Shown here one piece after another: positions 37,458 through 47,300 of a stretch of DNA of 64,000 bases. The stretch is from Pseudomonas sp. 8AS (GTDB taxonomy: Bacteria > Pseudomonadota > Gammaproteobacteria > Pseudomonadales > Pseudomonadaceae). Under the pieces are notes generated by a model. That model was not told the DNA's origin and ran no database searches. It saw only the letters and a program-made list of their open reading frames with translations. The stretch covers positions 3,552,904 through 3,616,903 of the forward strand of contig NZ_LR733406.1 in the NCBI RefSeq assembly GCF_902506505.1, written 5' to 3'. Each line of letters begins with the position of its first letter. The first letter of the stretch is position 1. The position numbers and the translations under genes are program-made.

Positions 37458-38381
37458 ATGAGCGTGCGCCGCCCCGATCCGCTGGCCCAGGTCAGCGATT
37501 TTGAAATCCGCCTGCTGCGCCTGTTCCGCAGCGTGGTCGAGTGCGGCGGCTTCTCCGCCGCGGAAAGCGTGCTGGGCATCGGCCGTTCGGCGATCAGCCA
37601 GCAGATGAGCGACCTGGAGCAGCGCCTGGGTTTGCGCCTGTGCCAGCGCGGCCGCGCCGGCTTCGCCCTGACCGAGGAAGGCCGCGAGGTGTACCAGTCG
37701 GCCCTGCAGCTGTTCGGCGCGCTGGAGAGCTTTCGCAACGGGGTCAACGGCCTGCACCGCGAGCTGCGCGGCGAGCTGCATATCGGCCTGACGGATAATC
37801 TCGTCACCGTGCCGCATATGCGCATCACCCACGCCCTGGCGCGGCTCAAGGAGCGCGGCCCGGACGTGCGCATCCAGATCCGCATGACCCCGCCGTCGGA
37901 AGTGGAACAGGGCGTGCTGGACGGCAGCCTGCACGTCGGCGTGGTGCCGCAGAGCGTGGCGCTGTCCGGCCTGGAGTACCAGCCGCTGTATGGCGAGCGT
38001 TCGCAGCTGTACTGCGCGGTGGGCCACCCGCTGTTCTATGTGGACGACGCACAGCTGTCCGACAGCCGCCTGAACGCCCAGGAGGCGATCGCCCCGACCT
38101 TCCGCCTGCCGGCGGACATCCAGGCGCGCTACCAGGTGCTCAACTGCACGGCCAGCGCCTCGGACCGCGAAGGCATGGCCTTCCTCATCCTCACCGGGCG
38201 CTATATCGGCTACCTGCCCGACCACTACGCCCAGCAGTGGCTGCAGCAGGGCCGCCTGCGCGTGCTCAAGCCGGCGTCGCGCTTCTACGAGCTGACCCTG
38301 GCCTCGGTGACGCGCAAGGGCCGCCGCCCGCAACTGGTGCTGGAGAGTTTTCTCGAGGCCCTGGCGGAAAGTGGCAACTAG
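37458..38381 (+). CDS. bauR: LysR-family regulator of the bau genes
   Basis: A 307-residue LysR protein divergent from bauA. The helix-turn-helix is LRLFRSVVECGGFSAAESVL through SRSAISQQMSDLEQRL-like sequence; the effector domain includes GELHIGLTDNLVTVPHMRI. Position and family match BauR (PA0133), the beta-alanine-responsive activator of bauABCD in P. aeruginosa. The 109-bp spacer is expected to hold shared operators; ACTAAAACACAACTCTTCTT is its AT-richest part. Confidence 0.85.
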   Translation: MSVRRPDPLAQVSDFEIRLLRLFRSVVECGGFSAAESVLGIGRSAISQQMSDLEQRLGLRLCQRGRAGFALTEEGREVYQSALQLFGALESFRNGVNGLHRELRGELHIGLTDNLVTVPHMRITHALARLKERGPDVRIQIRMTPPSEVEQGVLDGSLHVGVVPQSVALSGLEYQPLYGERSQLYCAVGHPLFYVDDAQLSDSRLNAQEAIAPTFRLPADIQARYQVLNCTASASDREGMAFLILTGRYIGYLPDHYAQQWLQQGRLRVLKPASRFYELTLASVTRKGRRPQLVLESFLEALAESGN

Positions 38382-38610
38382 GCAGCGGCGGCGCCAGCTG
38401 GAACGCCAGTGCCAGCTGGCCTGCGGCGCCTGACCGGCGGGTTCTAAAACTGTCCTGAAAGACGGTTTTCTGGCGCAGATCCGGCAATTTGCCCGGCAAT
38501 CAGCCCTCTTCTTCGCAATTGCACACGTTTTTGACGCACAAGGGTTGTTTCGCGCCCCGCGCTGGGGTATCTGTTCGTCATCAACCCGTTGATTTGTAGG
38601 GAATCCCTCG

Positions 38611-39270
38611 ATGCCCGCTGTGACCTCAGCCGTTACCAGCTCCGCCAAGCCTGCCGGCCGTATCCGTCAGAAGAACGAAAACGCCATCATCGCCGCCGCC
38701 GAAGAGCAGTTCGCCCGTCACGGCTACAAGGGCACCAGCATGAACACCATCGCCCAGGCGGTGGGTCTGCCCAAGGCCAACCTGCACTACTACTTCAACA
38801 ACAAGCTCGGCCTGTACGTGGCGGTGCTGAGCAATATCCTCGACCTGTGGGACGCCACTTTCAGCAACCTGAGCGTGGACGACGACCCGGCCGAAGCGCT
38901 CTCCCGCTACATCCGCGCCAAGATCGAGTTCTCCCGCAGCCAGCCGCTGGCCTCGCGCATCTTCGCCATGGAGGTGATCAGCGGCGGCGAGTGCCTGACC
39001 GGCCACTTCACCCAGGACTACCGCGACTGGTTCCGCGGCCGCGCGGCGGTGTTCCAGGCCTGGATCGACGCCGGCAAGATGGACCCGATCGACCCGGTGC
39101 ACCTGATCTTCCTGCTGTGGGGCAGCACCCAGCATTACGCCGACTTCGCCAGCCAGATCTGCCGCCTGACCGGCAAGAGCAGCCTGAAGAAGAGCGACTT
39201 CGAGGAAGCCGCCAGCAACCTGGAACGCATCATCCTCAAGGGCTGCGGGCTGACGCCCAAGGCACGCTGA
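38611..39270 (+). CDS. TetR/AcrR-family regulator, RutR-like
   Basis: A 219-residue regulator. The N-terminal HTH (NAIIAAAEEQFARHGYKGTS, then IAQAVGLPKANLHYYFNNKL) and C-terminal TetR_C_13/YcdC domain (FSRSQPLASRIFAMEVISGG, DPVHLIFLLWGSTQHYADFA) resemble RutR, the pyrimidine-responsive repressor. In pseudomonads RutR-like genes often flank pyrimidine or beta-alanine catabolism, which would fit the bau locus upstream, since beta-alanine is a product of uracil breakdown. No pyrimidine genes are in the window. TAGGGA precedes the start. Confidence 0.82.
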   Translation: MPAVTSAVTSSAKPAGRIRQKNENAIIAAAEEQFARHGYKGTSMNTIAQAVGLPKANLHYYFNNKLGLYVAVLSNILDLWDATFSNLSVDDDPAEALSRYIRAKIEFSRSQPLASRIFAMEVISGGECLTGHFTQDYRDWFRGRAAVFQAWIDAGKMDPIDPVHLIFLLWGSTQHYADFASQICRLTGKSSLKKSDFEEAASNLERIILKGCGLTPKAR

Positions 39271-39296
39271 GCCTTACGACGGTGGCGGCGCCGGGC

Positions 39297-39824
39297 TCAG
39301 CGCTGGCGCCGCTTGCCGGTGATCATCGACAGCGGCAGGTTCTCGCCCAGGCGCAGGCTCTCCACCACAGCCGCCAGCAGGTGCGCGCCGACCAGGGCCA
39401 TCAGGCCGTTGGCGAAGACTTCGTGGAGCTCCTCGATCCAGTCCTCGCCCCAGAAGTAGTCGACCTCCTCCATCAGGTAGCCGCTCAGGCCGAGGCCGAG
39501 CATCGCCGCCATCATCAGGATCATCACCAGGCCGCCCAGCGGCGAATGGCCGAGGCGGTGGTGCGGCTGCCCGCCGAGCAGGGCGCGCAGGTGCGCGGCC
39601 AGGCGCGCGCGGGTCGGCCAGAAGTCCGCCCAGCGCGCCGCCGGCGAGCCGATGAAGCCCCACACCACGCGAATGGCCAGCCAGGCCACGGCGTAATAGC
39701 CGAACCAGCGGTGCCAGGCCTCGCCCTCTTCGGTGAAGAAGTAGTTGGCGATGAAGGCACCGGCCATGGACCAGTGGAACAGGCGTACCACGGGGTCCCA
39801 GAGGCGCAGGGTGGGGTGGCTCAT
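39297..39824 (-). CDS. di-heme cytochrome b561-type membrane protein
   Basis: A 175-residue cytochrome b/b6 domain protein with four transmembrane helices: RLFHWSMAGAFIANYFF, WHRWFGYYAVAWLAIRVVWG, LVMILMMAAMLGLGLSGY and LMALVGAHLLAAVVES. Histidines in the first, second and last helices can hold two hemes. Such proteins shuttle electrons between quinol and periplasmic partners. The gene starts one base after the PepSY gene's stop codon. A frequent pairing of b561 and secreted PepSY proteins suggests a shared role, not defined. Confidence 0.85.
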   Translation of the reverse strand: MSHPTLRLWDPVVRLFHWSMAGAFIANYFFTEEGEAWHRWFGYYAVAWLAIRVVWGFIGSPAARWADFWPTRARLAAHLRALLGGQPHHRLGHSPLGGLVMILMMAAMLGLGLSGYLMEEVDYFWGEDWIEELHEVFANGLMALVGAHLLAAVVESLRLGENLPLSMITGKRRQR

Positions 39825-39825
39825 G

Positions 39826-40089
39826 TCAGTCGATCTCGCTCTTCACCGCCTTGCCGGTGACCGGGTCGAAGTAGATTTCGACCTTCTGCTTGTCCTTGTT
39901 CCAGCCGTAGATCTCGTAGCAGTTGCCGCTGGTGACCTTGAACTTCTTGATCTCGTAGCCTTCGGCCTTGAGGTTTTCCTGGAACTTGGCCTGATCCTGC
40001 CACTGCGCCTTGTCGGCGGTGGTGCATTGCGGGCCGGCAAAGGCCAGGGGGCTGGCGATGGCCAGGGAGAGCAGGAGCACGTTACGCAT
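39826..40089 (-). CDS. secreted PepSY-domain protein
   Basis: An 87-residue protein starting at ATG 40087-40089 with signal peptide (MRNVLLLSLAIASPLAFAGP). The single PepSY domain spans LKAEGYEIKKFKVTSGNCYE through YFDPVTGKAVKSEID. Two cysteines (PQCTT and GNCYE) could form a disulfide. Co-transcribed with the cytochrome b gene. It is a small periplasmic protein of unknown role; some PepSY proteins affect peptidases or electron transfer. Confidence 0.85.
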   Translation of the reverse strand: MRNVLLLSLAIASPLAFAGPQCTTADKAQWQDQAKFQENLKAEGYEIKKFKVTSGNCYEIYGWNKDKQKVEIYFDPVTGKAVKSEID

Positions 40090-40325
40090 GGGAGTTGCCT
40101 CGGGTGGGTTGGAATCTGCGCACAATCTGCCCGCCCAGGCTTAAAGCAATCTTAAGACGGCGCAACCGGCGACCGCCGGCTCGCCTGCCTGCGCAGGACC
40201 TAGCGGGAGAAACCCTACAGCCGGGCGGTTTTCCTGGCCGGTGAAATAGCCGACCATGCGCCCAGTGCCAGCCCGACTAAGCTGGAGCCTTGTTCCGTCG
40301 TCTTGCCCCGCCGTGGAGCCCGCCC

Positions 40326-41336
40326 ATGAAAGCCATCGCCTACTACCAGTCCCTGCCCATCGACCACCCCGAGGCCCTGCAGGATGTGCAACTGGCCGAG
40401 CCGCAGGCGGGCGCCCACGACCTGCTGGTGGAGGTCAAGGCCATCTCGGTCAACCCGGTGGACACCAAGATCCGCCGCAACGTGTCGCCAACGGACGGCC
40501 AGGCCAAGGTGCTCGGCTGGGACGTGGCCGGCGTGGTCAAGGCCGTCGGCGCCGAGGTCAAGCAGTTCCGCCCGGGCGACCGGGTGTTCTACGCCGGCGC
40601 CATCGACCGCGCCGGGGCCAACAGCGAGCTGCACGTGGTGGATGAGCGCATCGTCGGGCGCATGCCCGGCTCGCTGGATTTCGCCCGCGCCGCCGCCCTG
40701 CCGCTGACCGCCATCACCGCCTGGGAGCTGCTGTTCGAGCGCCTGCAGATTGCCGAAGGCCGGGGCGAGCAGCAGAGCCTGCTGATCGTCGGCGCGGCCG
40801 GCGGCGTCGGTTCGGTGCTGGTGCAACTGGCCCGCTGGCTCACCGGCCTGACGGTGATCGGCACCGCCTCGCGCGCCGAGACCCGCGACTGGGTGCAGGC
40901 GCTCGGCGCCCACCATGTGATCGACCACAGCCTGCCGCTGAGCGAGGAGCTGCAGCGCATCGGCATCGGCCAGGTCAGCCACGTCGCCAGCCTGACCCAC
41001 ACCGACCAGCACTTCGAGCAGATCGTCGAGGCCCTGGCCCCCCAGGGCCGCCTGGCGCTGATCGACGATCCGGCGCAGCTCGACGTGGTCAAGCTCAAGC
41101 GCAAGAGCCTGTCGCTGCACTGGGAGTTCATGTACACCCGCTCGCTGTTCCAGACCGCCGACATGATTGAGCAGCACCGCCTGCTCAACCGGGTCAGCCA
41201 GCTGGTCGACGACGGCGTGCTGCAGACCACCCTGGCCGAGCATTTCGGCCCCATCAACGCGGCCAACCTGCGCCGCGCCCATGCCCTGCTGGAAAGCGGC
41301 AAGGCACGCGGCAAGATCGTCCTCGAAGGGTTCTGA
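40326..41336 (+). CDS. zinc-type alcohol dehydrogenase-like / quinone oxidoreductase family protein
   Basis: A 336-residue MDR-superfamily reductase starting at ATG 40326 (MKAIAYYQSLPIDHPEALQD). The GroES-like N-terminal domain contains VKAISVNPVDTKIRRNVSPT and VLGWDVAGVVKAVGAEVKQF; the Rossmann domain has LLIVGAAGGVGSVLVQLAR. Catalytic zinc ligands of classical ADH are missing, so a zinc-independent NADPH-dependent reductase of enones or quinones is likely. It is monocistronic as far as can be seen. Confidence 0.88.
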   Translation: MKAIAYYQSLPIDHPEALQDVQLAEPQAGAHDLLVEVKAISVNPVDTKIRRNVSPTDGQAKVLGWDVAGVVKAVGAEVKQFRPGDRVFYAGAIDRAGANSELHVVDERIVGRMPGSLDFARAAALPLTAITAWELLFERLQIAEGRGEQQSLLIVGAAGGVGSVLVQLARWLTGLTVIGTASRAETRDWVQALGAHHVIDHSLPLSEELQRIGIGQVSHVASLTHTDQHFEQIVEALAPQGRLALIDDPAQLDVVKLKRKSLSLHWEFMYTRSLFQTADMIEQHRLLNRVSQLVDDGVLQTTLAEHFGPINAANLRRAHALLESGKARGKIVLEGF

Positions 41337-41487
41337 GGGCGAGTGCCGTTGGCGGCGGCGGACGCCAACCCGGTTCGCACAAAAATAGCCATGCCCCGCT
41401 AGCGCGGGCGGGGTCTGGCTGGCTACTCTCTGGCAAAGACCGGCGCAGGCCGGCAAAGGATCTGTCTGGCTGGGAGCGCGCGCACCG

Positions 41488-42681
41488 ATGACCCTGCAAC
41501 CCGTGGAAACCCTGCTGGCCGCCGTGCTGGTCCTGCTGCTGGGGCGAACGGTCAATCGCCTGATCCCCTTTCTGTCGCGCTACAACATTCCCGACCCGAT
41601 CACCGGCGGCCTGCTGGTCGCCCTCGGCATGCTGCTGCTCGGCAGCACGGCGGACTTCAGCCTGGAGTTCGACGTCGCCCTCAAGCCGGTGCTGCTGCTG
41701 GCCTTCTTCGCCGCCGTGGGGCTGTCGGCCAACCTCAGCCTGCTGCGCCAGGGCGGCAAGCGCCTGCTGTGGTTCGTGCTGATCCTGGCGCCGTTCCTGC
41801 TCCTGCAGAACCTCACCGGCATCCTCATCGCATGGGGCCTGGACCTGCACCCGCTGATGGGCCTGGTCGGCGGCAGCATCACCCTGGTCGGCGGCCATGG
41901 CACGGGCGCGGCCTACGCCGAGCGCTTCGCCGAGGTGAACAACATCCAGTCGATCATGGAACTGGCGATGACCGGCGCCACCCTCGGCCTGGTGCTCGGC
42001 GGCATCTGCGGCGGACCGCTGGCGCAGTGGCTGATCAAGCGCCACCAGCTGGCCGGCGCCGACGGTCATGCCGGCGTCGCGCAGATCGCTGCCGGCAGCG
42101 ACGATTCGCCGATCAGCGCCGGCAACCTGGTGCCGGTCCTGGCTGCGGTGCTGCTGGCCGTCCTGGCGGGAAGCTGGCTGGCGGATCTGGTCAGCGGCGC
42201 GCCGGTCACCCTGCCCAGTTTCCTCTGGTGCCTGCTGCTCGGCGTACTGATCCGCAACGGCGGCCAGCTGATCGGCCTGCGCCTGAACGATGCCGCCATC
42301 GAGCTGATTTCCAGCCTGACCCTGGCGCTGTTCCTGGCCATGACCATGATGGCCCTGAACCTGGCCAGCGTGGCCAGTCTGGCCGGGCCGCTGCTGCTGA
42401 TCCTGCTCGGCCAGCTGGTCGTGGTGCTGGTCTACGGCGGCCTGCTGGTCTACCGCGCGGTCGGCCGCGACTACGAGAGCGCGGTGATGTCGGCGGCCTT
42501 CTGCGGTTTCGCCATGGGCGCCACGGCGACCGCCATCGCCAACATGCAAGCCATCGTGCAGCGCTACGGCCCGGCGCCCCAGGCGTTCCTGGTGGTGCCG
42601 CTGGTCGGCGCCTTCCTCATCGACCTGCTCAATGCCCTAGTCCTCACCGGGTTCCTGGCGCTGCCGGGAATGGGGGGTTGA
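41488..42681 (+). CDS. gltS: sodium/glutamate symporter
   Basis: A 397-residue inner-membrane GltS-family carrier with two inverted repeats of five helices each. Signature segments: FLSRYNIPDPITGGLLVALG near residue 27, and GGSITLVGGHGTGAAYAERF near residue 130, the pore-loop of the first half; the second-half loop is FCGFAMGATATAIANM. It imports glutamate with sodium. ATG 41488 opens the frame. The TAXI-like lipoprotein gene starts two bases after its stop codon, so the two are probably co-expressed. Confidence 0.9.
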   Translation: MTLQPVETLLAAVLVLLLGRTVNRLIPFLSRYNIPDPITGGLLVALGMLLLGSTADFSLEFDVALKPVLLLAFFAAVGLSANLSLLRQGGKRLLWFVLILAPFLLLQNLTGILIAWGLDLHPLMGLVGGSITLVGGHGTGAAYAERFAEVNNIQSIMELAMTGATLGLVLGGICGGPLAQWLIKRHQLAGADGHAGVAQIAAGSDDSPISAGNLVPVLAAVLLAVLAGSWLADLVSGAPVTLPSFLWCLLLGVLIRNGGQLIGLRLNDAAIELISSLTLALFLAMTMMALNLASVASLAGPLLLILLGQLVVVLVYGGLLVYRAVGRDYESAVMSAAFCGFAMGATATAIANMQAIVQRYGPAPQAFLVVPLVGAFLIDLLNALVLTGFLALPGMGG

Positions 42682-42683
42682 AC

Positions 42684-44168
42684 ATGCGGCGGCTACTCGC
42701 GATTGCCCTGCTGGCCCTGCTCGCCGCCTGCTCGCGCGGCCCCGACCAGGCCAGCCTGGAGGCCGACCTGCGGCAGCGCCTGGAGCAGGCCTTCGCCACC
42801 GACAGCCTGAGCCTGGCCACGCTGCAGCGGCGCGGCTCGGCCAGCGACGTGAACGCCCCGGATGGCGAGAAGCGCGTGCTGATCTACTTCGATGCCGAGC
42901 TGCGGGTGGAGCGCGACCAGGACTTCGGCTCCTGGGACTCCCCCGGCGTGGCCAGCCTGATCAGTGCGCTGGGCGCCGGCCCGCGCGGCTTGTCCGGCAT
43001 CGAAAGCGGCGGCAACCAGCGCGGCGACCTGCTGCGCGCCCACGGCAGCCTGATCTACCGCGAGCAGGACGGCGCCTGGCTGGCCGTGGTGCCGCAAGGC
43101 TTCACCGCGCCCCGCGCGCCACAGCCAAGCAATGCCAGCAGCACCCGCGAATCGCTGGTGCTGGCCATCGGCACCGCGCTGAACCTCTCCCCCGGCGGTA
43201 CCGGCAGCACCGAACGGCAGATCATCAGCGACGAACTGGAACGCTCGCTGAACAATATCCAGGGACGCCTGAGCCGCCTGCAGCACGGCTACCCGATGGC
43301 CGGCGGCCCGCAGTCCGGGCAGTACGCCAGTTTCGCCCGGGCCATGAGCGCCGGGCTGCTCGAACAGGGCATGAAGGTGCAGCCGCTGACCACCGAAGGC
43401 GGCCTGGACAACCTGCGCCTGCTGCGCAGCGGCGAGGTGCTGCTGGCCCTGTCGCAGAGCGACGCCGCGCACTTTGCCGTGAGCGGCGCCGGGCCGTTCG
43501 AAGACGCCGGCCCGGACCGTGACCTGCGCGCCCTGGCCAGCCTCTATCCGGAGCCGGTGCACGTGCTGGTGCGCGCCGACAGCACGCTGCGCAGCATCGC
43601 CGACCTGCGCGGCAAGCGGATCAGCATCGGCCTGCCCGGCTCCGCCTCGCAGCACACCGCCCTGGCCATTCTCGCCGCCCACGGCCTGCAACCCGGCGAC
43701 TTCGCCGAACTGCGCCGGCTCGACCTGCAGCAGGCCCTCGGCGCCCTGCGCGAACGGCAGCTGGATGGACTGATCCAGGTCATCGGCAGCCCGGCCGACA
43801 ATATCCGCGCCGCCAGCGAAGCCTTCGCCCTGCGCCTGCTGCCGCTGGACGGCGATGCCATCAGCCGCCTGCAGCAGGAACGTCCCGGCAGCTTCGCCTA
43901 CCAGCTGCCCCGGGGCAGCTACCCGGGGCAGACGGAACCGCTGGCGACCCTGGCGGTGAGCAGCCTGCTGCTGGCCAACCAGCAGCTGACCGGGCGCGAA
44001 GTCGAGCTGCTGGTGGGCCAGCTGTTCAGCCTCAAGGAACAATGGCTGCAGCATGGCAGCATCCAGGGCACCCAGCTGTCCGCGGACAACGCCCTGCGCG
44101 GCCTCGGCGTGCCCTTGCACGAAGGCGCCGAGAAGGCCCTGCAGAAGCTCAAGCCGCCCCGACCGTGA
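42684..44168 (+). CDS. TAXI-family solute-binding lipoprotein
   Basis: A 494-residue lipoprotein starting at ATG 42684 (MRRLLAIALLALLAACSRGP); LLAACS is a lipobox. Residues about 25-145 form an unassigned N-terminal domain (RVLIYFDAELRVERDQDFGS), then a TAXI/NMT1-like binding domain follows: LVLAIGTALNLSPGG, PLTTEGGLDNLRLLRSGEVL, LRGKRISIGLPGSASQHTA. TAXI proteins usually feed TRAP transporters with large membrane subunits; none is nearby. Instead it sits behind gltS and before a PAS/EAL protein. A very long frame reading through gltS upstream is not used. Confidence 0.83.
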   Translation: MRRLLAIALLALLAACSRGPDQASLEADLRQRLEQAFATDSLSLATLQRRGSASDVNAPDGEKRVLIYFDAELRVERDQDFGSWDSPGVASLISALGAGPRGLSGIESGGNQRGDLLRAHGSLIYREQDGAWLAVVPQGFTAPRAPQPSNASSTRESLVLAIGTALNLSPGGTGSTERQIISDELERSLNNIQGRLSRLQHGYPMAGGPQSGQYASFARAMSAGLLEQGMKVQPLTTEGGLDNLRLLRSGEVLLALSQSDAAHFAVSGAGPFEDAGPDRDLRALASLYPEPVHVLVRADSTLRSIADLRGKRISIGLPGSASQHTALAILAAHGLQPGDFAELRRLDLQQALGALRERQLDGLIQVIGSPADNIRAASEAFALRLLPLDGDAISRLQQERPGSFAYQLPRGSYPGQTEPLATLAVSSLLLANQQLTGREVELLVGQLFSLKEQWLQHGSIQGTQLSADNALRGLGVPLHEGAEKALQKLKPPRP

Positions 44169-44329
44169 CGGCGGCCGGGGCCCCTCCGCGCGCTGGCGCC
44201 CCGGCAATCGGCACGGCCCATATGACAAAGTGCCAGCAGGCCGGGCAGGAGCGGCTAGACTGAAGTTCAGCTTCGCCGCCCCAGGCAGTGGCACGGAGCC
44301 TCAAACACTGTCAGCACTGGGGGTTCAGG

Positions 44330-47300
44330 ATGCAACCCACGGTTTCTCGGCCTTGGCGCCTGGCCGGTAGCTACGTTCTATTCAGCGCCCTATGGATCCT
44401 GTTCAGCGACTGGTTGCTGCTGTCCCTGAATCTCGAACAGGCCACCCTGAGTACCGCACAGACCTACAAGGGCCTGGCCTTCGTCGTGGTCAGCAGCCTG
44501 CTGATCCTGCTGCTGGCCAGGCGCGACCAGCACATCCAGCGCCGCCTGGAGAACAGCCTGCGGCGCAATGCCGAGCAGCTGCAGCAGACCCAGCGCGATG
44601 CCGGCCTGGGCAACTGGAGCTTCGCCGGCCGCTTCCACTGGTCCGCCGAGGCCCTGCGCCTGCTCGAACGCGACGCCACGCCCGCCGACAGCAGCCTGGA
44701 GGAGTTCCTCGGCTGGCTCCACCCCGCCGACCGCAACGCCGTGCAGCGTGCCCTGCTCGGCCTGTTCGAGGGCGGCGCGCCGCTGCAGGTCAACGCCCGC
44801 CTGAATCACCCGAACAACCAGGCGCCGGTGTGGCTGCTGCTGCGCGGCAAGCGCGATGCGGCCGGCAAGAGCCAGGGCAGCGTGCAGAACATCAGCTCGC
44901 AGAAACGCGACGAACAGGCCCTGCGCGAAAGCGAACAGCGCTTTCGCCAGCTGTTCGAGCAGACCCCGCGCATCGCCGTGCAGGGCTACGACCGCCAGCG
45001 CCGGGTGATCTTCTGGAACCAGGCCAGCACCCAGCTGTATGGCTACGAAGTGGCCGACGCCATGGGCCGCTGCCTGGAAGAGCTGATCGTGCCACCGCCG
45101 ATGCGCCCCCAGGTGGTCAACGACATCAACGCCTGGATGATCGGCGGGCCGGCCATTACCGCCGGCGAGCTGACCCTGCAGCACCGCGACGGCAGCCCGG
45201 TGCACGTGTATTCCAGCCATCTGCTGCTGCGCAACGCGCGCAATCAGCTGGAGCTGTACTGCGTCGATATCGACCTGGGCCTGCAGAAGAAGGCCCATGC
45301 CGAACTGGAAGCCAGCGAGGCACGCTACCGCGAACTGGTGGAGCAGCTGCACGAGGCGATCTTCCTCACCGACAGCCGCGGCCGCCTGACCTTCCTCAAC
45401 CCGTCCTGGCAGAGCATCACCGGGCACAGCATCGGCGAGAGCCTGGGTCGCCCGCTGCTCGACTTCATCGCCGCCGAACAGCGCGAAGCGCTCGGCCAGC
45501 GGATAGCCGCCATCCTCGCGCGCCAGGACAGCGGCTGGCTGGGGGAAACCCGCCTGCTCGAAGCCGACGGCCGCACGCGCTGGATCTCCCTGCGCCTGGC
45601 CGCCGGCGAGCAGCATGGCCTGGGCCTGCACGGCAGCCTCAGCGACATCCAGGAAAGGCGTCAGACCCAGGCCCTGCAGGAAGCGCGCAATGCCGTGCTG
45701 GACCGCATGCTGGCGCAGCGGCCGCTGCGCGAAACCCTCAACGACATGGTGTTGCGGCTGGAGTCGATCAACCCGGAAATGCGGGTCTCGATCATGCAGC
45801 TGGACAAGGGCCGCCTGCGCGTCCTGGCCGCGCCCAGCCTACCCAACAGCTACACCAGCGCCCTCGACAACCTGCCCGCGCAAAGCGGCCTGGGCAGTTG
45901 CAGCCACGCCGCCGCCAGCGGCGAGCTGAGCATAGTCGAGGACATCGCCAACCACCCGAACTGGGCCAGCTTCCGCGACCAGGCGGCCCTGGCTGGCGTG
46001 CGCGCCTGCTGGTCGCTGCCGTTCAAGAACGATGTCGGCGAGGTGCTCGGCGTGTTCGGCATCTACTACCGCCGCGTGGCCCGCCCGGCCCCCGAGGATA
46101 TCGCCCTGGTCACCGAGTTCACCCGCCTCGCCGGCCTGGCCGTGCGCCAGCACCAGCGCGATGCCGAGCGCCTGCAGAGCGAGCTGCGCTTTCGCGCCAC
46201 CTTCGAGCAGGCCGCGGTCGGCATTGCCCACCTGGCGCCCGACGGCCACTGGCTGCGGGTCAACCAGCGCCTGTGCCAGATGCTCGGCTACAGCCGCGAC
46301 GACCTGCTCGAGCTGACCTTCCAGGACATCACCCACCCGGACGACCTGGGCAGCGACCTGCAGCAGGTCGAGCGCCTGCTCACCGGCGACATCGCCCGCT
46401 ACAGCCTGGAGAAACGCTACACCCGGCGCGACGGCAGCCTGCTGTGGGCCAACCTGAGCGCCACCCTGGTACGCCACACCGATGGCGCGCCGCACTATTT
46501 CATCTCGGTGGTCGAGGACATCGGCCTGCGCAAGCAGCAGGAGCTGGCCCTGCAGCAGGCGGCGACGGTCTTCGAAAGCACCCAGGAGGCGGTGGTCATA
46601 GTCGATGCCAACCGGCGCATCCTCACCAGCAACCCGGCCTTCACCGGCATCACCGGCCTCAGCCCGCAGCAGGCCATCGGCCGCCGCCTGCCGCTGCTGC
46701 CCGGCAACAGCGTCGAGCGCACCCGCTACCGCACCCTGTGGCGCAAGGTGCAGGACAGCGGCCACTGGCAGGGCGAGCTGAGCAGCCGCCGCGAGGACGG
46801 CTCGCCCTTCCCCTTCTGGCTGACCGTCAGCCGGGTGCGCGGCAGTGACCCGCAACAGCCGCAGTACGTGCTGACCTTCACCGACCTTAGCCAGTATCGC
46901 GACAGCCAGGAGCGTCTGGCCCGCCTGGTGCACTTCGACACCCTCACCGACCTGCCCAACCGCCTGTTCGCCAACGAGCGCCTCAACCACGCCCTCGAAC
47001 ACGCCCAGCGGCACGACGAGCGGGTGGCCGTGCTGTTCTTCGACCTCGACCATTTCAAGACCATCAACGAAGGCCTCGGTCACAAGATCGGCGATGAGCT
47101 GCTGATCGCCGTGGCGCGCCGCCTGCAGCAGCGCCTGCGCAACGAGGACACCCTGGCGCGCCTGAGCAGCGACGAGTTCCTCGTCGTCCTGGAAAACCTG
47201 CAGCGCCCGGAGGAGGCCGCCAGCATCGCCCGCACCCTGCTCGCCCTGCTCGAACGGCCGCTGCAGATGAGCAACGGCCGCGAGGTCTACCTGGGCGCCA

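Noticed and set aside
41769..44168. 799-codon frame extending the TAXI lipoprotein gene upstream through gltS
   Set aside because: The first 300 codons are an alternative frame of gltS; a start with a perfect lipoprotein signal lies at 42684.
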